From assembly GCF_003473485.1 (NCBI RefSeq), contig NC_053048.1, forward strand, positions 8,121,501 through 8,185,500: a stretch of DNA of 64,000 nucleotides. Reading direction: 5' to 3'. The stretch is from Medicago truncatula. Lineage: Eukaryota > Streptophyta > Magnoliopsida > Fabales > Fabaceae. This document shows positions 21,340 to 32,221 of the stretch, piece after piece. Position numbers and translations under genes: made by a program. The notes beneath the pieces were generated by a model. The model made no database searches, was not told the DNA's origin, and saw nothing but the letters and a program-made list of their open reading frames with translations. Positions within the stretch are counted from its first letter, which is position 1. Every line of letters begins with the position of its first letter.

Positions 21340-22507
21340 AAGGGGAGAGAGAGAGAGAGGAGAGGAAAAGAGAGAAGGGAGGAGAGAGAGGGAGAGATAG
21401 TATTATCTTAAAAGAAAAAACAATCCTAAGAAATCTCATGTTTTCATGAAAGATTTTTTCATGCTAAAATTTCACTAGAAAATCCCACAAAATCCATCAA
21501 AATCTGATTTATTAAACAATCCTTCGAAATTTGAATGATTTTGAATACCACTAGACTTTTTTTAAGTGATTAAGAGTCTTGATTGAATACCACAAGACTT
21601 TTTTTAAATCTGATCTCTTAAGATTTTCAAGTCTTGGATAGCTGCTCGATCGAGTATAGTATAAAAAATTAATTTTACTCGATCGAATAGCCTTTGAAAA
21701 TGGAATACCCCGCATATCAGAGTCTCCTAGTCTGCTATAAAGGAACTATCTTTCCCTCGGATTATGTCCTAAAAGACGCATAAAAACAATAAAGCAAACA
21801 AACAATACAAAAACAAAGAAAACAACACAAAAGCACTCTAAAAATAAGACAAAATAAGGAAGGTGTATTGGATTAGGATTTTAAAGAACAATTTTTGTTT
21901 AAAAAAGTCTTGAGGATTTTAAAAGACTTTGCAAGATTTTGATGACTTTGATGATTTTAAAAGACTATTAATGATTTCAATGGATTTAATTCATAAGATT
22001 TTAAAGGATTTGAAATGATTTTATGGATTTCAAGGGATTTCATCAGATTTTATGAATTTTAAGAAATAATTGAAAAAAATATCATAATACACTCTTTTTC
22101 ACAAAATCTCAATAAAAACTCTTTTATTTATTTTATTTTATTTTTTACGGGAGAGCTAGAGCTAGAGCTAGAGAGAGAGTGAAGGAATCAGAGAGAGAGA
22201 GAGAGGTTTTTTTACGGGAGAGCTAGAGAGAGAGAGAGAGAGAGAGGAGAGGAAAAGAGAGAGTAAGAGAGAAGGGAGGAGAGAGAGGGAGAGATAGTAA
22301 AATCTTAAAAGAAAAAAACAATCCTAAGAAATCTCATGTTTTCATGAAAGACTTTTTCATGCTAAAATTTCACTAGAAAATCCCACAAAATCCATCAAAA
22401 TCTGATTTATTAAACAATCATTCGAAATTTGAATGATTTTGAATACCACTAGATTTTTTTTAAGTGATTAAGAGTCTTGATTGAATACCACAAGACTTTT
22501 TTTAAAT
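20678..22507. repeat. Tandem duplication of a ~930-bp unit with GA microsatellite
   Basis: Unit 1 (20678-21607) and unit 2 (21608 to about 22507) are nearly identical. They begin AAATCTGATCTCTTAAGATT and contain GCTCGATCGAGTATAG. They differ mainly in the length of GA-rich tracts. The unit is rich in diverged GATTTTAAAAGACTTT words and looks transposon-derived. A plus-strand frame at 21141-21449 is only GA-repeat translation. Confidence 0.88.
21228..21396. repeat. GA/GAGAGA microsatellite tract
   Basis: A long run of GA dinucleotides interrupted by GAGAGCTAGA and AAGGAAGGGG segments. A shorter counterpart lies at 22150-22297 in the second unit, so the tract length differs between the two copies. 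Confidence 0.85.
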
Positions 22508-22689
22508 GACAAATAATATTGATTGAATAACACAAGACTTTTTTTAAATTGGAAAGAGTCTTTGATTGAATACCACAAGAATTTTTCATGATAAAAAAGT
22601 CTTTTAAAATCTTTTACAATCATGATCCAATACAACCCAAGGTTAGAGTAAAACAAAAACCAAAAGCAACCTAAAGTTCATATAAATTT

Positions 22690-23640
22690 CTTTGTAGTAA
22701 ATGATCACACGATTTATTTTGAGTGTCTCCTTATCCAAACACTCCTTTTGTCCTTGAACAACGGTCTTTTTATCATTTTGTATAAATTTTAAGATTTTTC
22801 ACATAAAGATAACAATACATGACAAGTTAGGAAATATGCAAATTGTGTTTCATATAATTAGGAAATATAGCATATTCTTTAGCACATTGTGATTCCCGCG
22901 ATCTTTATACAGCGGTGGATCCCTAAGGGTGGTGGAAGGGGCGATAATCAAGGGCACCATTCGCTAGAAGGATCAAAATTATTATTTCTAATGATTATAT
23001 GCTTGAAACTTTGATTATAAATGAATCTTTTGTAAAATAAAATATAAGAAAAATAACATTTAAAAATTAAACGGACACAATTATATTGATTTGCTTGGAG
23101 CATTAAACATTTTAAGACCGACAGTCTATATATAATTAGGTTGCACATGTCCATAAATGTTGAGTTTGAAAAGTTGTTTTCTATCCCGTCAATCACTCTT
23201 TATGTTGAAAAATATCATTTAAAAATTATCTATTCAAAGAGTTTTTTTTTGTGGTGGTCGGGGTTTGAACTCAAAACTTTACATATATTATATATTGTCC
23301 ATATCAACTGAGTTAGGTTCACGAGGAATCTGTCCAAATTATTATATCTAATAACAATGTCTTTTGAGAAACGATTTTGGCAATTTATAGAGACAAAAAA
23401 GCACATATCTTTAATGATCGCCTGAACATATTATATTGGAGGTGGCCAATTATAAGATATTGTTGAAGACATTAGATTCTTTTCCTGCTCAATTCCCACT
23501 CATAATTCCACTGTAATTGTCAAAAGTTAAAGCACATCTCTTAAATATTAATTCTACGTGCTCAATTTAAATATTAATTCTACGTGCTCAATTCTACTGT
23601 AATTGTCAAAAGTGAAATAAAGTAAAAGAATGGTGGTATC
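22690..23640 (+). other. Promoter-like remnant without a gene, with a SINE insertion
   Basis: 22735-22805 resembles 55-125, and 23390-23560 resembles 540-650, including GGTGGCCAATTATAAGA and TTGTTGAAGACATTAGATTC. Another orphan 5' flank of a PGIP-family copy, interrupted by the SINE at 23240-23326. The frame at 22948-23196 (minus) has no recognisable motif. Confidence 0.35.
23240..23326 (-). mobile_element. tRNA-derived SINE (family 2)
   Basis: The minus strand reads from GTGAACCTAACTCAGTTGAT (A-box-like) to a B-box-like GAGTTCAAACCCC and an A-run, the same family as 8070-8168 and 38583-38672. Confidence 0.65.
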
Positions 23641-23739
23641 CATGAACTATCTTAACCCAATCTATAAATTGCTTATTTTTATTGGTTAGTGGATAAATTA
23701 CCCACCATTTTTCAAAGGTAATCAAGAAAAAACTTATTT

Positions 23740-24000
23740 TATTTGTCTCAAATTATACGTCTGCTTTGAGAACAAAATTTATCCCAAATTATATGTCGTT
23801 TTATAATATTAATGTTACATTTTTCTATTACATATCCTTAATATTTATTATTCTCTTCTTTTAATTTTAATTTATCTTGCCACATCATTTATTAAAGACA
23901 ATTTTGTAAAACAACTCATAATATCTTTTTCTCATGCAAAATTAATTGCTACATGTCAAATGACCAAAACGTCATATAATTTAGAACGGAGGGAGTAACT
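23740..24000. mobile_element. MITE-like element with GGAGGGAGTA end
   Basis: The right end reads AATTTAGAACGGAGGGAGTA, typical of Stowaway-type ends; the left end has a degraded match in CTCAAATTATACGTC. Probable but not precisely bounded. Confidence 0.5.
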
Positions 24001-24230
24001 AGTAGCGACTAATATTTAAAATTTTATACTTTTGGGAATGAAATTTCAGTCACTATCTCAGTCACTAAACACATCGGTGACCATTTTTAATATTTAATAC
24101 TTTAGCGATCGAATTTTCAGTCACTAATTCAATTGCTAAACCTATTAGTGATAGATTTTTATATTTTATAGATCGAAACATCAGTCGCTAAATAAGAAAT
24201 TTCAAATTAAAAAATTAAAAAATTCTAATG
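24000..24230. other. Short inverted/direct word repeats (TCAGTCACTA)
   Basis: TTTCAGTCACTA-type words recur at least four times in ~200 bp (24046, 24058, 24116, 24181), as in the subterminal region of a DNA transposon. Ends not found. Confidence 0.3.
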
Positions 24231-24427
24231 TGGCTATAGTCACACCATGTCATATGGTGGATCTGTCCATGTTAAGTACGAGATATAATTTGATAATACT
24301 TTTTTTTGAGAGAATATTATGATGTATAAAATGTTTGCTAAAGTCGGACATTTGACAAAAGAGTTGAGGTTAACTATCAAATAAGTGAAAAGCTCATATA
24401 TTTAAGCCTTAAAATTTTGAACAATGA

Positions 24428-24552
24428 AATCCATTTGGGGTGGTCAAGTGGTATTGGTTTGGGACCTGGGAGTGTACTCCTCCTCAAGGTCTCATGTTCG
24501 ATTCTCTCTGGTGTCAATTTGGATGGAATAATTTAGCTTCTTCTAAAAAAAA
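24428..24552 (+). mobile_element. tRNA-derived SINE (family 1)
   Basis: GGGTGGTCAAGTGGTATTGG (A-box-like) is followed by TGTTCGATTCTC (B-box-like), TTTAGCTTCTT and an A-run. The inverted copy at 47111-47245 shares the full layout including the CTCCTCCTCAAGGTCTCA block. Confidence 0.75.
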
Positions 24553-24738
24553 TAAATTTGAACGATGATGTGATATCATTCTCACTTGTGTAGTTTCCCT
24601 TTCTTTAATGTGTTAATTCAAATCAATGTTGGGCCGTCCAAAAGGCTTAATGGTGGTATCATATCTTGATTCAACATCATGGGGGAGCTAGAGTGGTCCT
24701 TGGTCGTAAATCACAGACATGGAGAGTCTCATATCATG

Positions 24739-24803
<65 letters not shown>
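24739..24803. repeat. (AT)n microsatellite
   Basis: About 30 uninterrupted AT dinucleotides. Confidence 0.97.
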
Positions 24804-24807
<4 letters not shown>

Positions 24808-25413
24808 CTTAAGGTTTTGGTTGAAGATATGATGTCAATCTCACATATGATGATTCAACCCATTGTATGCTCCCCCAGACCTTTAAACATTATGATGAAC
24901 TGTTTTGTTATTTTTAAGATGTCATTTGCTTAATTTTTTTATTCTAAATATAAATTTTTGGATGTCGTTCGCTTTCATTCAATATTTTTTTTATCCAACG
25001 TCTAATATTTCAAATACCTTCACTTTTAGTCTTTGGTGCAATCTGACATTAGGAAAGTACATATGTGTTATGTTGAGACGACGAAGTGACATTTTAAAAT
25101 GATGAGTCATTTTTTTGAAAAAAATTACTACTCATAAATCTCCAACTCCTTCAACTAAACCATCAAATACGAGTAAGTCACCCTATTCCATATACTTCCA
25201 CGAACAAAACACATAATACTTTTTTCCTTTACCATTTCCCTTATGATAAAAATTTATTTTTCATACGTTTTCTTTTTCTAAGTGAGAAAATGGTGGTTGA
25301 AAGCTTAAATCTTTGCTGGTTGAGTTGTTAAAATTCAACATCACCTTTGACGTGCGCAAGGTATTGAAAGCTTAAATCTTTGCTGGTTTCCATGCTAAAT
25401 TTACTCCGGCTAG

Positions 25414-25936
25414 ATGCGAACCATGCACGAGATGGACCGTTTTCAAAGATGGATCCTCCAACTCAAAAGGAAGCAAATCAGGCCTCATCCTGGAGAGCGA
25501 CGAAGGAATGGTGGTCAAAGCCTCACCGTGGTTTTCCTTCCCTACAACGAACAACGAAGCAGAATATGAAGCCTTTATTGAAGGCCTCACTCTTAATTAA
25601 CCTTGTCTTAGGCGCACGAGAGGTAAAAACTAGAAAAAAAATTATCAGTTAGTGGTCTCCCAAGTCAAAGGAGAAGCACAAGTGAAGGACCCGTTGCTCC
25701 ACAAGTATCTAGTTGTGGTCAAGGAAAAGCTTGCTTTTTTAACTCGTATGAAGCCTTCCATGTACCTATGGAACATAACACAAGCAGGTGTCCTTTCAAA
25801 TCCGACGAGCACGCGCTCGACTAGGATCAATCATTCTTTTATACAGGAAACTCCGGAGAAACATGATTACAATTTACAACCAGTTGAAGCAGGTTGCTTT
25901 TGTCACGGACGAAGCCTTTCAAAGATCATGTATTAA
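25414..25936 (+). mobile_element. Ty3/gypsy (Tat-type) RNase H fragment
   Basis: The frame from about 25422 encodes WTVFKDGSSNSKGS...GLILESDEGMVV...TNNEAEYEAFIEGL, the RNase H domain of Tat-lineage Ty3 elements, with the D of the DGSS motif and the E of EAEYEA visible. The following QLVVSQVKGEAQVKDP segment continues the domain in another frame, so it is frameshifted. No LTRs or other domains seen nearby. Inactive relic. Confidence 0.8.
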
Positions 25937-25999
25937 TGATGTATAACCTTAAAGAGTGTCAAGTGTACTTTATTATAGAGAGAGAGAGATATGTTTTGA

Positions 26000-26690
26000 T
26001 GTGAGGATCATGCTATTAGAAAATCATTAAGTAAGTAATTGGATTTGTAAGTGCTAGGTGTAATTTTCATTTCTTGTAAGGTAAATGTTTATTATACATA
26101 TATAGATCTCAGAACTACGTAAAATTTAACTAGGAAAATACTAACATATTCTCTTGGTGTATTATTTAGGCAACTAAAATGAGTATCTTTTGCATTGAAA
26201 TTTGTATAATTATTAACTTTGCTTTTGTTTGACTTATATTTTTAAGATAAAATTTCTTATGATGAATTTCTTAAACAATGCATTTAGAAAACTTGTTAGC
26301 ATAATTCATTAAATTAAATATAAGAGTAAGAGTCTTGCTACGTGTGCTTATTAATTAGACATTCTCTAAGAATCCCAAATTTAAAAATATTTATTCAAAA
26401 AGTTAAATATTAATTTTAATGCATTGAATATACAAATTTTTATAAAAACTTATTATTAGAGGTTCTTAATGAGTGTCATTGGGACACTCGTTAGTATTTT
26501 CAAAAGAGTAATGTTGAAATTCTTATAGTCAATTTAAAAATTAAAGATGTTGTTAGATCATACGAAGGGAATTCTTGACTTCGAGGTCATGATGTCCACA
26601 AATACTAGACAAAACATGTCTTCATGTCTTGGGCAGTTACAACTTACACATCCAAAATTTATTATACCGTTTTCATTTGGCTAAAATCGT
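26000..26690. other. AT-rich spacer, nothing recognised
   Basis: A GA run at 25978-25990 and words resembling the ACTTGTTAGCATTTT-type MITE pieces found elsewhere (for example 31600-31770). No gene. Confidence 0.4.
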
Positions 26691-26696
26691 TGCATT

Positions 26697-26960
26697 CACC
26701 ACAAGAAAATCAGGGATTTGCTACGACTCTAGCAGAAGCTAATTCATAGCTAAATCGCATTTAATATTCTTCCTAGCTATTTTGCAGCTAATCCATAGTT
26801 AAAAGTTGATTAAAATTGTTTTTTATAAGTTGGATATATCACAGCAAATCTGTAACTAAAATTTAAACTATATTTTTAGGTTATTATCAACCAATCCATA
26901 ACAAACTGAATAATATACATAAATTTGTAGCTAAAACTAAACTTTTAAGGTTCTTTCAAA
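26697..26960. mobile_element. Possible CACTA-type end
   Basis: CACCACAAGAAAATCAGGGA resembles the CACTACAAGAAA ends of plant CACTA elements. It is followed by repeated AGCTAATTCATAGCTA and AGCTAATCCATAGTTA words as subterminal repeats. The opposite end is not found. Confidence 0.4.
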
Positions 26961-28440
26961 TTGATTTAAGTAGATATGTTTCGTTAATGTGAGAGAGAAG
27001 TTACAAAAGTAAAAACACGAGATATATAGATCATACTTTATATCCGATCTAAACAATACATTTTAAAATTTTGTCACTTATCATATATAGCACAACATTG
27101 AGGCAATACAATTTTTTTCACATGTATAAAAAGGGAAACATCGACAAAGTTGCTTACTATAGCTCCATCAACATTTACTATAGTCTATCAAGTTGGCTTG
27201 TTCCGCCTTGTCTTTTACTCTCGGAATCACTTCGTAAGCTTCTTGAGGAAGCAAGATGGCCTTATTAGCTTTATAGAAAATCAAACAAGCATTTTGTGTG
27301 TCTGTGATCTCATTATTTGGTTATCCATTTGATAATCTTTCGTATCAACTGGAAAATGTTTCCACTTCTTGGCTGTGGTAGGCATCCTCATGATCACCCA
27401 AGATATTATATCAAGGTAATAGTTTGTCGAACAAATCTCTTGCAAGTGGGATATAATGCAAGCGAGAAATTCAAATCTAAATGAAACAAAACAAAGAGAG
27501 GCAGTGAATTGATGGTCCAATGCTAAAAACCAGCAACAAAAATAAGACTATACAAATCAGTAAATCATAGATGAAAATCATAAAAATGTATAGTCAACTT
27601 TGACAATCAAGTACAACTAATAAATAGCGTTAATGTATAGAGCACAGCCAGATGATGTATCGAATTTCTGACCTTTATTTTCAGCCAATAAAAATGGCAA
27701 ATCTTCCTTAAACCAGTTGATCGAAGAACAATTCAGACTTCTAAATTCATTATCTTCCTATTCTACATTTATTTTAAAATGTAAATTTGAAATGTCTTTA
27801 TGTTTCATCAAGCAAAGTCATGTGTACCTGAGAACAACTACAAGAATTTTCAAACATATTGTTTAAGGCGCTTCCTTATATATGAAGTTTTTGATCTTCT
27901 GCTACACCAAATTAAAAGAATCTTGATTTAAATTGATGAATACAAGACATAATGTATACAGTATAGAAGAGCTCCAAAAACAATAAAAATAATGCTAAAA
28001 TTTCACTTGAGTATGAACTTGCAGTATGAACTTGTTCTCGATGATCCATTCAAAGAGAAAAACTAATGCGAAAAATTTCACCAGTATAACTTCTATTTAT
28101 AGAACAAAGAAATACAGAAACGTGCAGAAATAGACCTACGAAACATAATATGAAAATGAGCAGAAATGTGCACAAACAAAACTACGAAAAAGAACAAGGC
28201 AAGATGCAAAAATAAATGGAGCAAAGCCAAAATCAAGCTTGACGGGATCACCAAAACAATAGCTATCTATCTATGTATAGTCCAGCCCTATCATATCAGA
28301 GATAGAAATATACTATTACACTGTATGAAACCAAAACATCAGCAAGTTGGAGTCAATCCTATTTCATCAAATTATACAATACTTTTGAAGATTTATGGTT
28401 GTCTCTCATGTGATATCTAACACATCAAAGTAACAAGACT
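26960..28440. other. AT-rich region with no recognised gene
   Basis: Short frames at 27071-27332 (plus), 27281-27520 (minus) and 28166-28420 (plus) lack motifs and partners. I cannot assign any. It may be part of a transposon interior. Confidence 0.35.
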
Positions 28441-28449
28441 CAACATGAC

Positions 28450-30007
28450 TAATATCAAAGAAATCAAAACTGCATGTGTAGTGTCTTCATAGAGTAAGAA
28501 AATTTCAACCTTTCGACAATCCACTTACTGGAATCATGTTGAATCAGCAGAAGTCTGAACTCTGAACATGTATAATTAAAAAGAGAAAAATACAGTTAGT
28601 GATGGATTATTACCTATGGTGAGTTTCAGCTATATCAGTCACAGTAAGATAATGGTAAGATGTATGAACAAGAGTGAAAGCTTCTTGCATTTTTATATTT
28701 ACAATTTACAAACACTCTGCCATAAAAAAAAATTGAATGCAATAATGATAACTATCATTTATCAACCATGATCTATGAAGTTCATCTGATTAACAAACAC
28801 ATCATACCTACTTAATATGCATATATTGGAAATGCGACTTTTTTTTTTTTAAAAAGCAAAAATGATATATATATTCACACTAGCAGAAGACATACCAAAG
28901 AGGACGCTCAAAAATAGAGTTGCTGTCAAACAATTACACAAACAGGTAGTCAGCCGATACCCAAACAAGTTAACGGGTCCGACCACCATTGCTGACAACC
29001 AAAAACCAAATCAGCATTATTAGCCTTCAACCACCAATATGAATGAAATTTAACCTTTTCAATAAGCTCCACATTATATTGGAAATGCAACTTATAGAGT
29101 AAATCCAACATGAATCATGTAATTCTATCTCAAACGGTAAAGTGAGTTTCCTGAACAAATTCAGCAACCTAAATTCAATTTTGCAAAAACTTAATTGAGA
29201 AATTGGAAAAAAAAATTACCAAAAAAGCATGCAACCTCATCGATGAAATTACAAGAAACACGCCGTATTTATATTAAGCAGAAACTAGAGTAAAGATGTG
29301 GGGTCAATATCCCCACCCCATGACCAAATTAACTCTTAGAAATGGATAATTGCACTCTTGTTTATCTTCTGCACAAAGAGAAGGTCTCAATAATCAGATC
29401 AAAACTAAGAAAAATTGAACTTGTGCAGAAACTTATTTCATAGAGGCTACACTAAGGGATGAAATTAAACTTCACCATACTCTACTTCAACTCCCTTGAA
29501 CATAGTCTATTAATTGTGATTCAATTAAAACAACAAATTATTTTGTGTTGCAAACACATTAATCATTGCCCGAATTTAAACTTCGCACTAATCCAAAGGT
29601 CTCTAATCGAGTAAAGTCTCAAGTCGCCAAAACATCATCAGAATTTATTCAATATTCTTTGACTACCGGTAGAATCAATCAAGACAAAAATTTAGCATGG
29701 TTCACTAGCTAGATCAAAACAAGTTGATGTGAAAGCTTTAATACAATTTATTTCAATGGTTAACAAAAGATTGATTCCATCATTGGAATTACAATTAAAG
29801 TACAATCGGAAAAACTACATGAAAATCACAGCACAATTGGAAAAAATACATAACGATTAAAGCCCATATTACCAAAAGAGATAATAGGAGTATTACAGTG
29901 GGAGTATTCTTTATGCATGAATACTGAACACGTAACATTATTTTAGGGAAATAAAGTTTTCACACAATGACTCAAATATATTACTTTTATTTACTTGCTG
30001 GTAGGCC
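28450..30007. repeat. Segmental duplication flank, copy a
   Basis: The 3' flank of PGIP-like copy 3. It aligns by eye with 39205-39905 and 41400-42328: CAATCCAC(T/A)TACTGGAA, TAAGATAATGG(T/C)AAGATGTA, the AGTTCATCTGATTAA block, and the TCTAATCGAG(T/C)AAAGTCTCAA block. No genes besides the LINE insertion at 28841-29076. Confidence 0.8.
28841..29076 (-). mobile_element. 5'-truncated LINE insertion with target duplication
   Basis: On the minus strand it encodes the end of the LINE polyprotein, with WWLKANNADLVFG and WWSDPLTCLGIG before a stop, and finishes with a poly-A (T-run at 28839-28850 on plus). It is flanked by TATTGGAAATGCGACTT and TATTGGAAATGCAACTT, a 17-bp target duplication with one difference. 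The duplicated segment at 39430 lacks the insertion and has the site once. Confidence 0.85.
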
Positions 30008-30676
30008 TCACTTGCAAGCTGCTAAAGGAGCACCACAAAGGCATTTATTATGATCAAACGAACTCTTTGCAAACTTGTTCAACCCAGTAGGTATCGCACC
30101 ACACAGTTGGTTAAAGCTGACATTAAACTGCGAAAGAGACGGTATGGAGCCGAACGACGCGGGAATAACACCGGATAACTGGTTGTTAGACAAATCAAAC
30201 TCCTGTAAGCCCTTCAACTGGCCTAGAAAAGTGGGGATCGGCCCACTAAGACTGTTGGAACCAAGGTCAAGTTTTTGTAGTCTTTTGAGTTTGCTGAAAG
30301 AGTTAGGGATTGGTCCGGTTACTTTGGGCATTTCAGCCAATGAGAGGAAGTTAAGATATGGGAGGTCGCCAAACTCTGCTGGAAGCGTACCAGAAAGACC
30401 CCAGCCACGGCTGATGGTGACGACGGTGATTCGGCCAGGTAGGGGTTTGCCACACCCGACGAAGCTCCAGTCGCTACAACAGTCTGTACTGTTGTCCCAA
30501 TCGGAGAGGCGGCCGTTGGGGCCGCCGAAATGGTCTCTGATTTTGAGGAGAGTGGCTTTGTCATTGGCATTGCAGGAGAACTCAACATCATCAGCATTTG
30601 ATGTGGAGAAGTAGATGGAAGAAAGGAAGAGAAGTGTTAAGTGGAGTAGGAGAAACTTGTTTGGAGGAGTCTTCAT
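30008..30676 (-). CDS. Short PGIP-like secreted LRR protein (5 LRRs), copy 3
   Basis: 222 residues: a signal peptide ending near residue 28, N-cap cysteines (FSCNANDK, DCCSDW, VGCGKP), five LRRs, and the C-terminal cap LCGAIP...KCLCGAPLAACK. It differs from copy 4 at about five positions and from copy 5 at slightly more, so these three are a recent sub-group distinct from copies 1 and 2, which have FFCNADDK and lack the extra Ser before Trp in the cap. The NST sequon near the N-cap replaces NNT of copies 1 and 2. No intron, no frameshift, and synonymous-looking changes relative to its copies, so it appears intact. Pectinase binding is not established. Confidence 0.9.
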   Translation of the reverse strand: MKTPPNKFLLLHLTLLFLSSIYFSTSNADDVEFSCNANDKATLLKIRDHFGGPNGRLSDWDNSTDCCSDWSFVGCGKPLPGRITVVTISRGWGLSGTLPAEFGDLPYLNFLSLAEMPKVTGPIPNSFSKLKRLQKLDLGSNSLSGPIPTFLGQLKGLQEFDLSNNQLSGVIPASFGSIPSLSQFNVSFNQLCGAIPTGLNKFAKSSFDHNKCLCGAPLAACK

Positions 30677-30770
30677 CTTAATTTTGGAGTTTTTTTCTTA
30701 TGAAGAGGTGGTTTGAGTTTGGGTTGAGAGAGTACTCAAGTTTGGGTGATAAGTATGGTTTTAATCTTTG

Positions 30771-30780
30771 CTATTTATAG
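30771..30780 (-). promoter_or_regulatory. TATA box of PGIP-like copy 3
   Basis: CTATAAATAG on the minus strand, about 95 bp before the ATG. The upstream sequence GTAGCAGCCAGGATGTATAT is shared with copies 4 and 5 and marks the duplicated promoter. Confidence 0.7.
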
Positions 30781-30954
30781 AATTCGTAGCAGCCAGGATG
30801 TATATCTGTTTTAGTGAAAGTTGGTCAAACAGAAAGGCTTAAAATAATGAGATATGACCCTTTGAATGCATCCAACCATATATACATTGACGTCTAGGGA
30901 GGTGTATGTGGAGTAAAGGGCTGCTACCACAATATATCATTAAAGAGAAGGGAA

Positions 30955-31142
30955 CAAAAAGAGTTATGATACATAAACACCCTTAGGTGGTAATACACCT
31001 CTTGACATTCACATAAAAATCTGACATGTGGTCATATGGACCCCGCACAAGTACACTTTCTGTTTCTTCTTCTCTTCTCTCTTCCTAATATATGGGGTGT
31101 ACAAGGATGTATGCAATTAAAAGGTGTCTATGTAACATTTTT
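30955..31142. mobile_element. MITE related to the 198-bp array unit
   Basis: The left end GATACATAAACACCCTTA and the inverted right end GTTACATAGACACCTTTTA form terminal inverted repeats. The interior shares the CACCTCTTGACATTCA, CACATGTGG-like and GGTGTACAAGGATGTATGC layout with the array unit at 1950-3726. A single copy, upstream of PGIP-like copy 3. Confidence 0.65.
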
Positions 31143-31144
31143 CG

Positions 31145-31400
31145 AACAAAAATAACGAGGGGACATAAAGCCGCAACCTCCTAGGAATTGATAAACCTAT
31201 AGTTAGGCACCAAGTCTATTCTTTACATAGTATTCTCTTATGTAATACAAGGCAAAAGAGTCTAAATTGTTAGAATTTGAATGTATTTACCAATGGAGGC
31301 TAACTTATGGGCACAAAGGTTGCCCTCTCTATAAATGTGTGAGACTATAAAATTCATGCCATTGAGCATAAATTTACAATTAATTACCATGACTTAAGTG
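31145..31400 (-). mobile_element. LINE RNase H remnant
   Basis: On the minus strand, about 31288-31359, a frame reads MNFIVSHIYREGNLCAHKLA, the C-terminal motif of the RNase H domain in plant LINEs (compare 48690-49100). Surrounding sequence is degraded. Confidence 0.6.
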
Positions 31401-32220
31401 TACTTTGGGTCTCCTAAGTTTAAAATGTTACGATTTTGGTATATTAATAAAAAGAACGACAAATTTAATCCCCTATGAATTAATCATTTTGTAATAATCA
31501 TCATTTTTGCTAATTTTGACTTTTTTTCAACTCTTATGCGGCATGCCACATGTGTAGATACTGATTTTTAAAAAAGAAAAAATGCCAAATAATTAAGGGT
31601 CTTGCTAACAAGTACCCTTAGGGCATTTGATAAGGATACAAAAATAAAAATAATTGATAAATTTTAATTATAAAAAGTTACATTTTAAAATTTCAATGAA
31701 TTAAATGCACCATTTCCAAGACAAAAATTATTTTTTAATCTTCTTAACAACTTAGGGCACTTGTTAGCATTTTCCTATAAATAATAATGAAATAAAATAA
31801 TTGAAAAATAATATATATTTTTAAAAACCCATAATTTTTTTTAAATGCTCATCCTCTTCAAATCTTCAATTTCATCATCATCATTCTTCATACATTCATC
31901 GTCGGAAAATCCAAAAATAATAAAAATAAACTAAAATCATCATTTTCATACCAACACCTTAGTATTCTCACTATCAACCCTTCTTTCTCTGCCTTTTTTC
32001 TCACTACCAAAACCAACGAAGATAGTGGGATAGGTGATGCGGTGGTACGAAGGTGGTGGTCACTGGTGGTTTAGGGCGGCAGATATGATGGTTGGTGAAC
32101 AAAGTGAGAATCACCACCACAAAGATTTCTAAACTCGGAAAAACAAAAAACTAAGAAAACAACAAAGATTTTTCAAAAATAAAACAACAAAGAACCTTAA
32201 ACAACACAACACTCAAAAAC
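31400..32220. other. AT-rich spacer with a MITE-like piece
   Basis: 31598-31772 has imperfect inverted ends TTGCTAACAAGTACCCTTAG and CTTAGGGCACTTGTTAGCAT, probably a MITE. The rest shows no gene. Confidence 0.5.
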
Positions 32221-32221
32221 G

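Noticed and set aside
21141..21449. 102-codon frame rich in Arg-Glu
   Set aside because: Translation of the GA microsatellite, not a gene.
30075..30614. 179-codon open frame on the plus strand opposite PGIP-like copy 3, with a same-length counterpart at 42393-42932
   Set aside because: It is the antisense shadow of the LRR gene. Conservation of length follows from the near identity of the two gene copies, and no signal or domain is visible.
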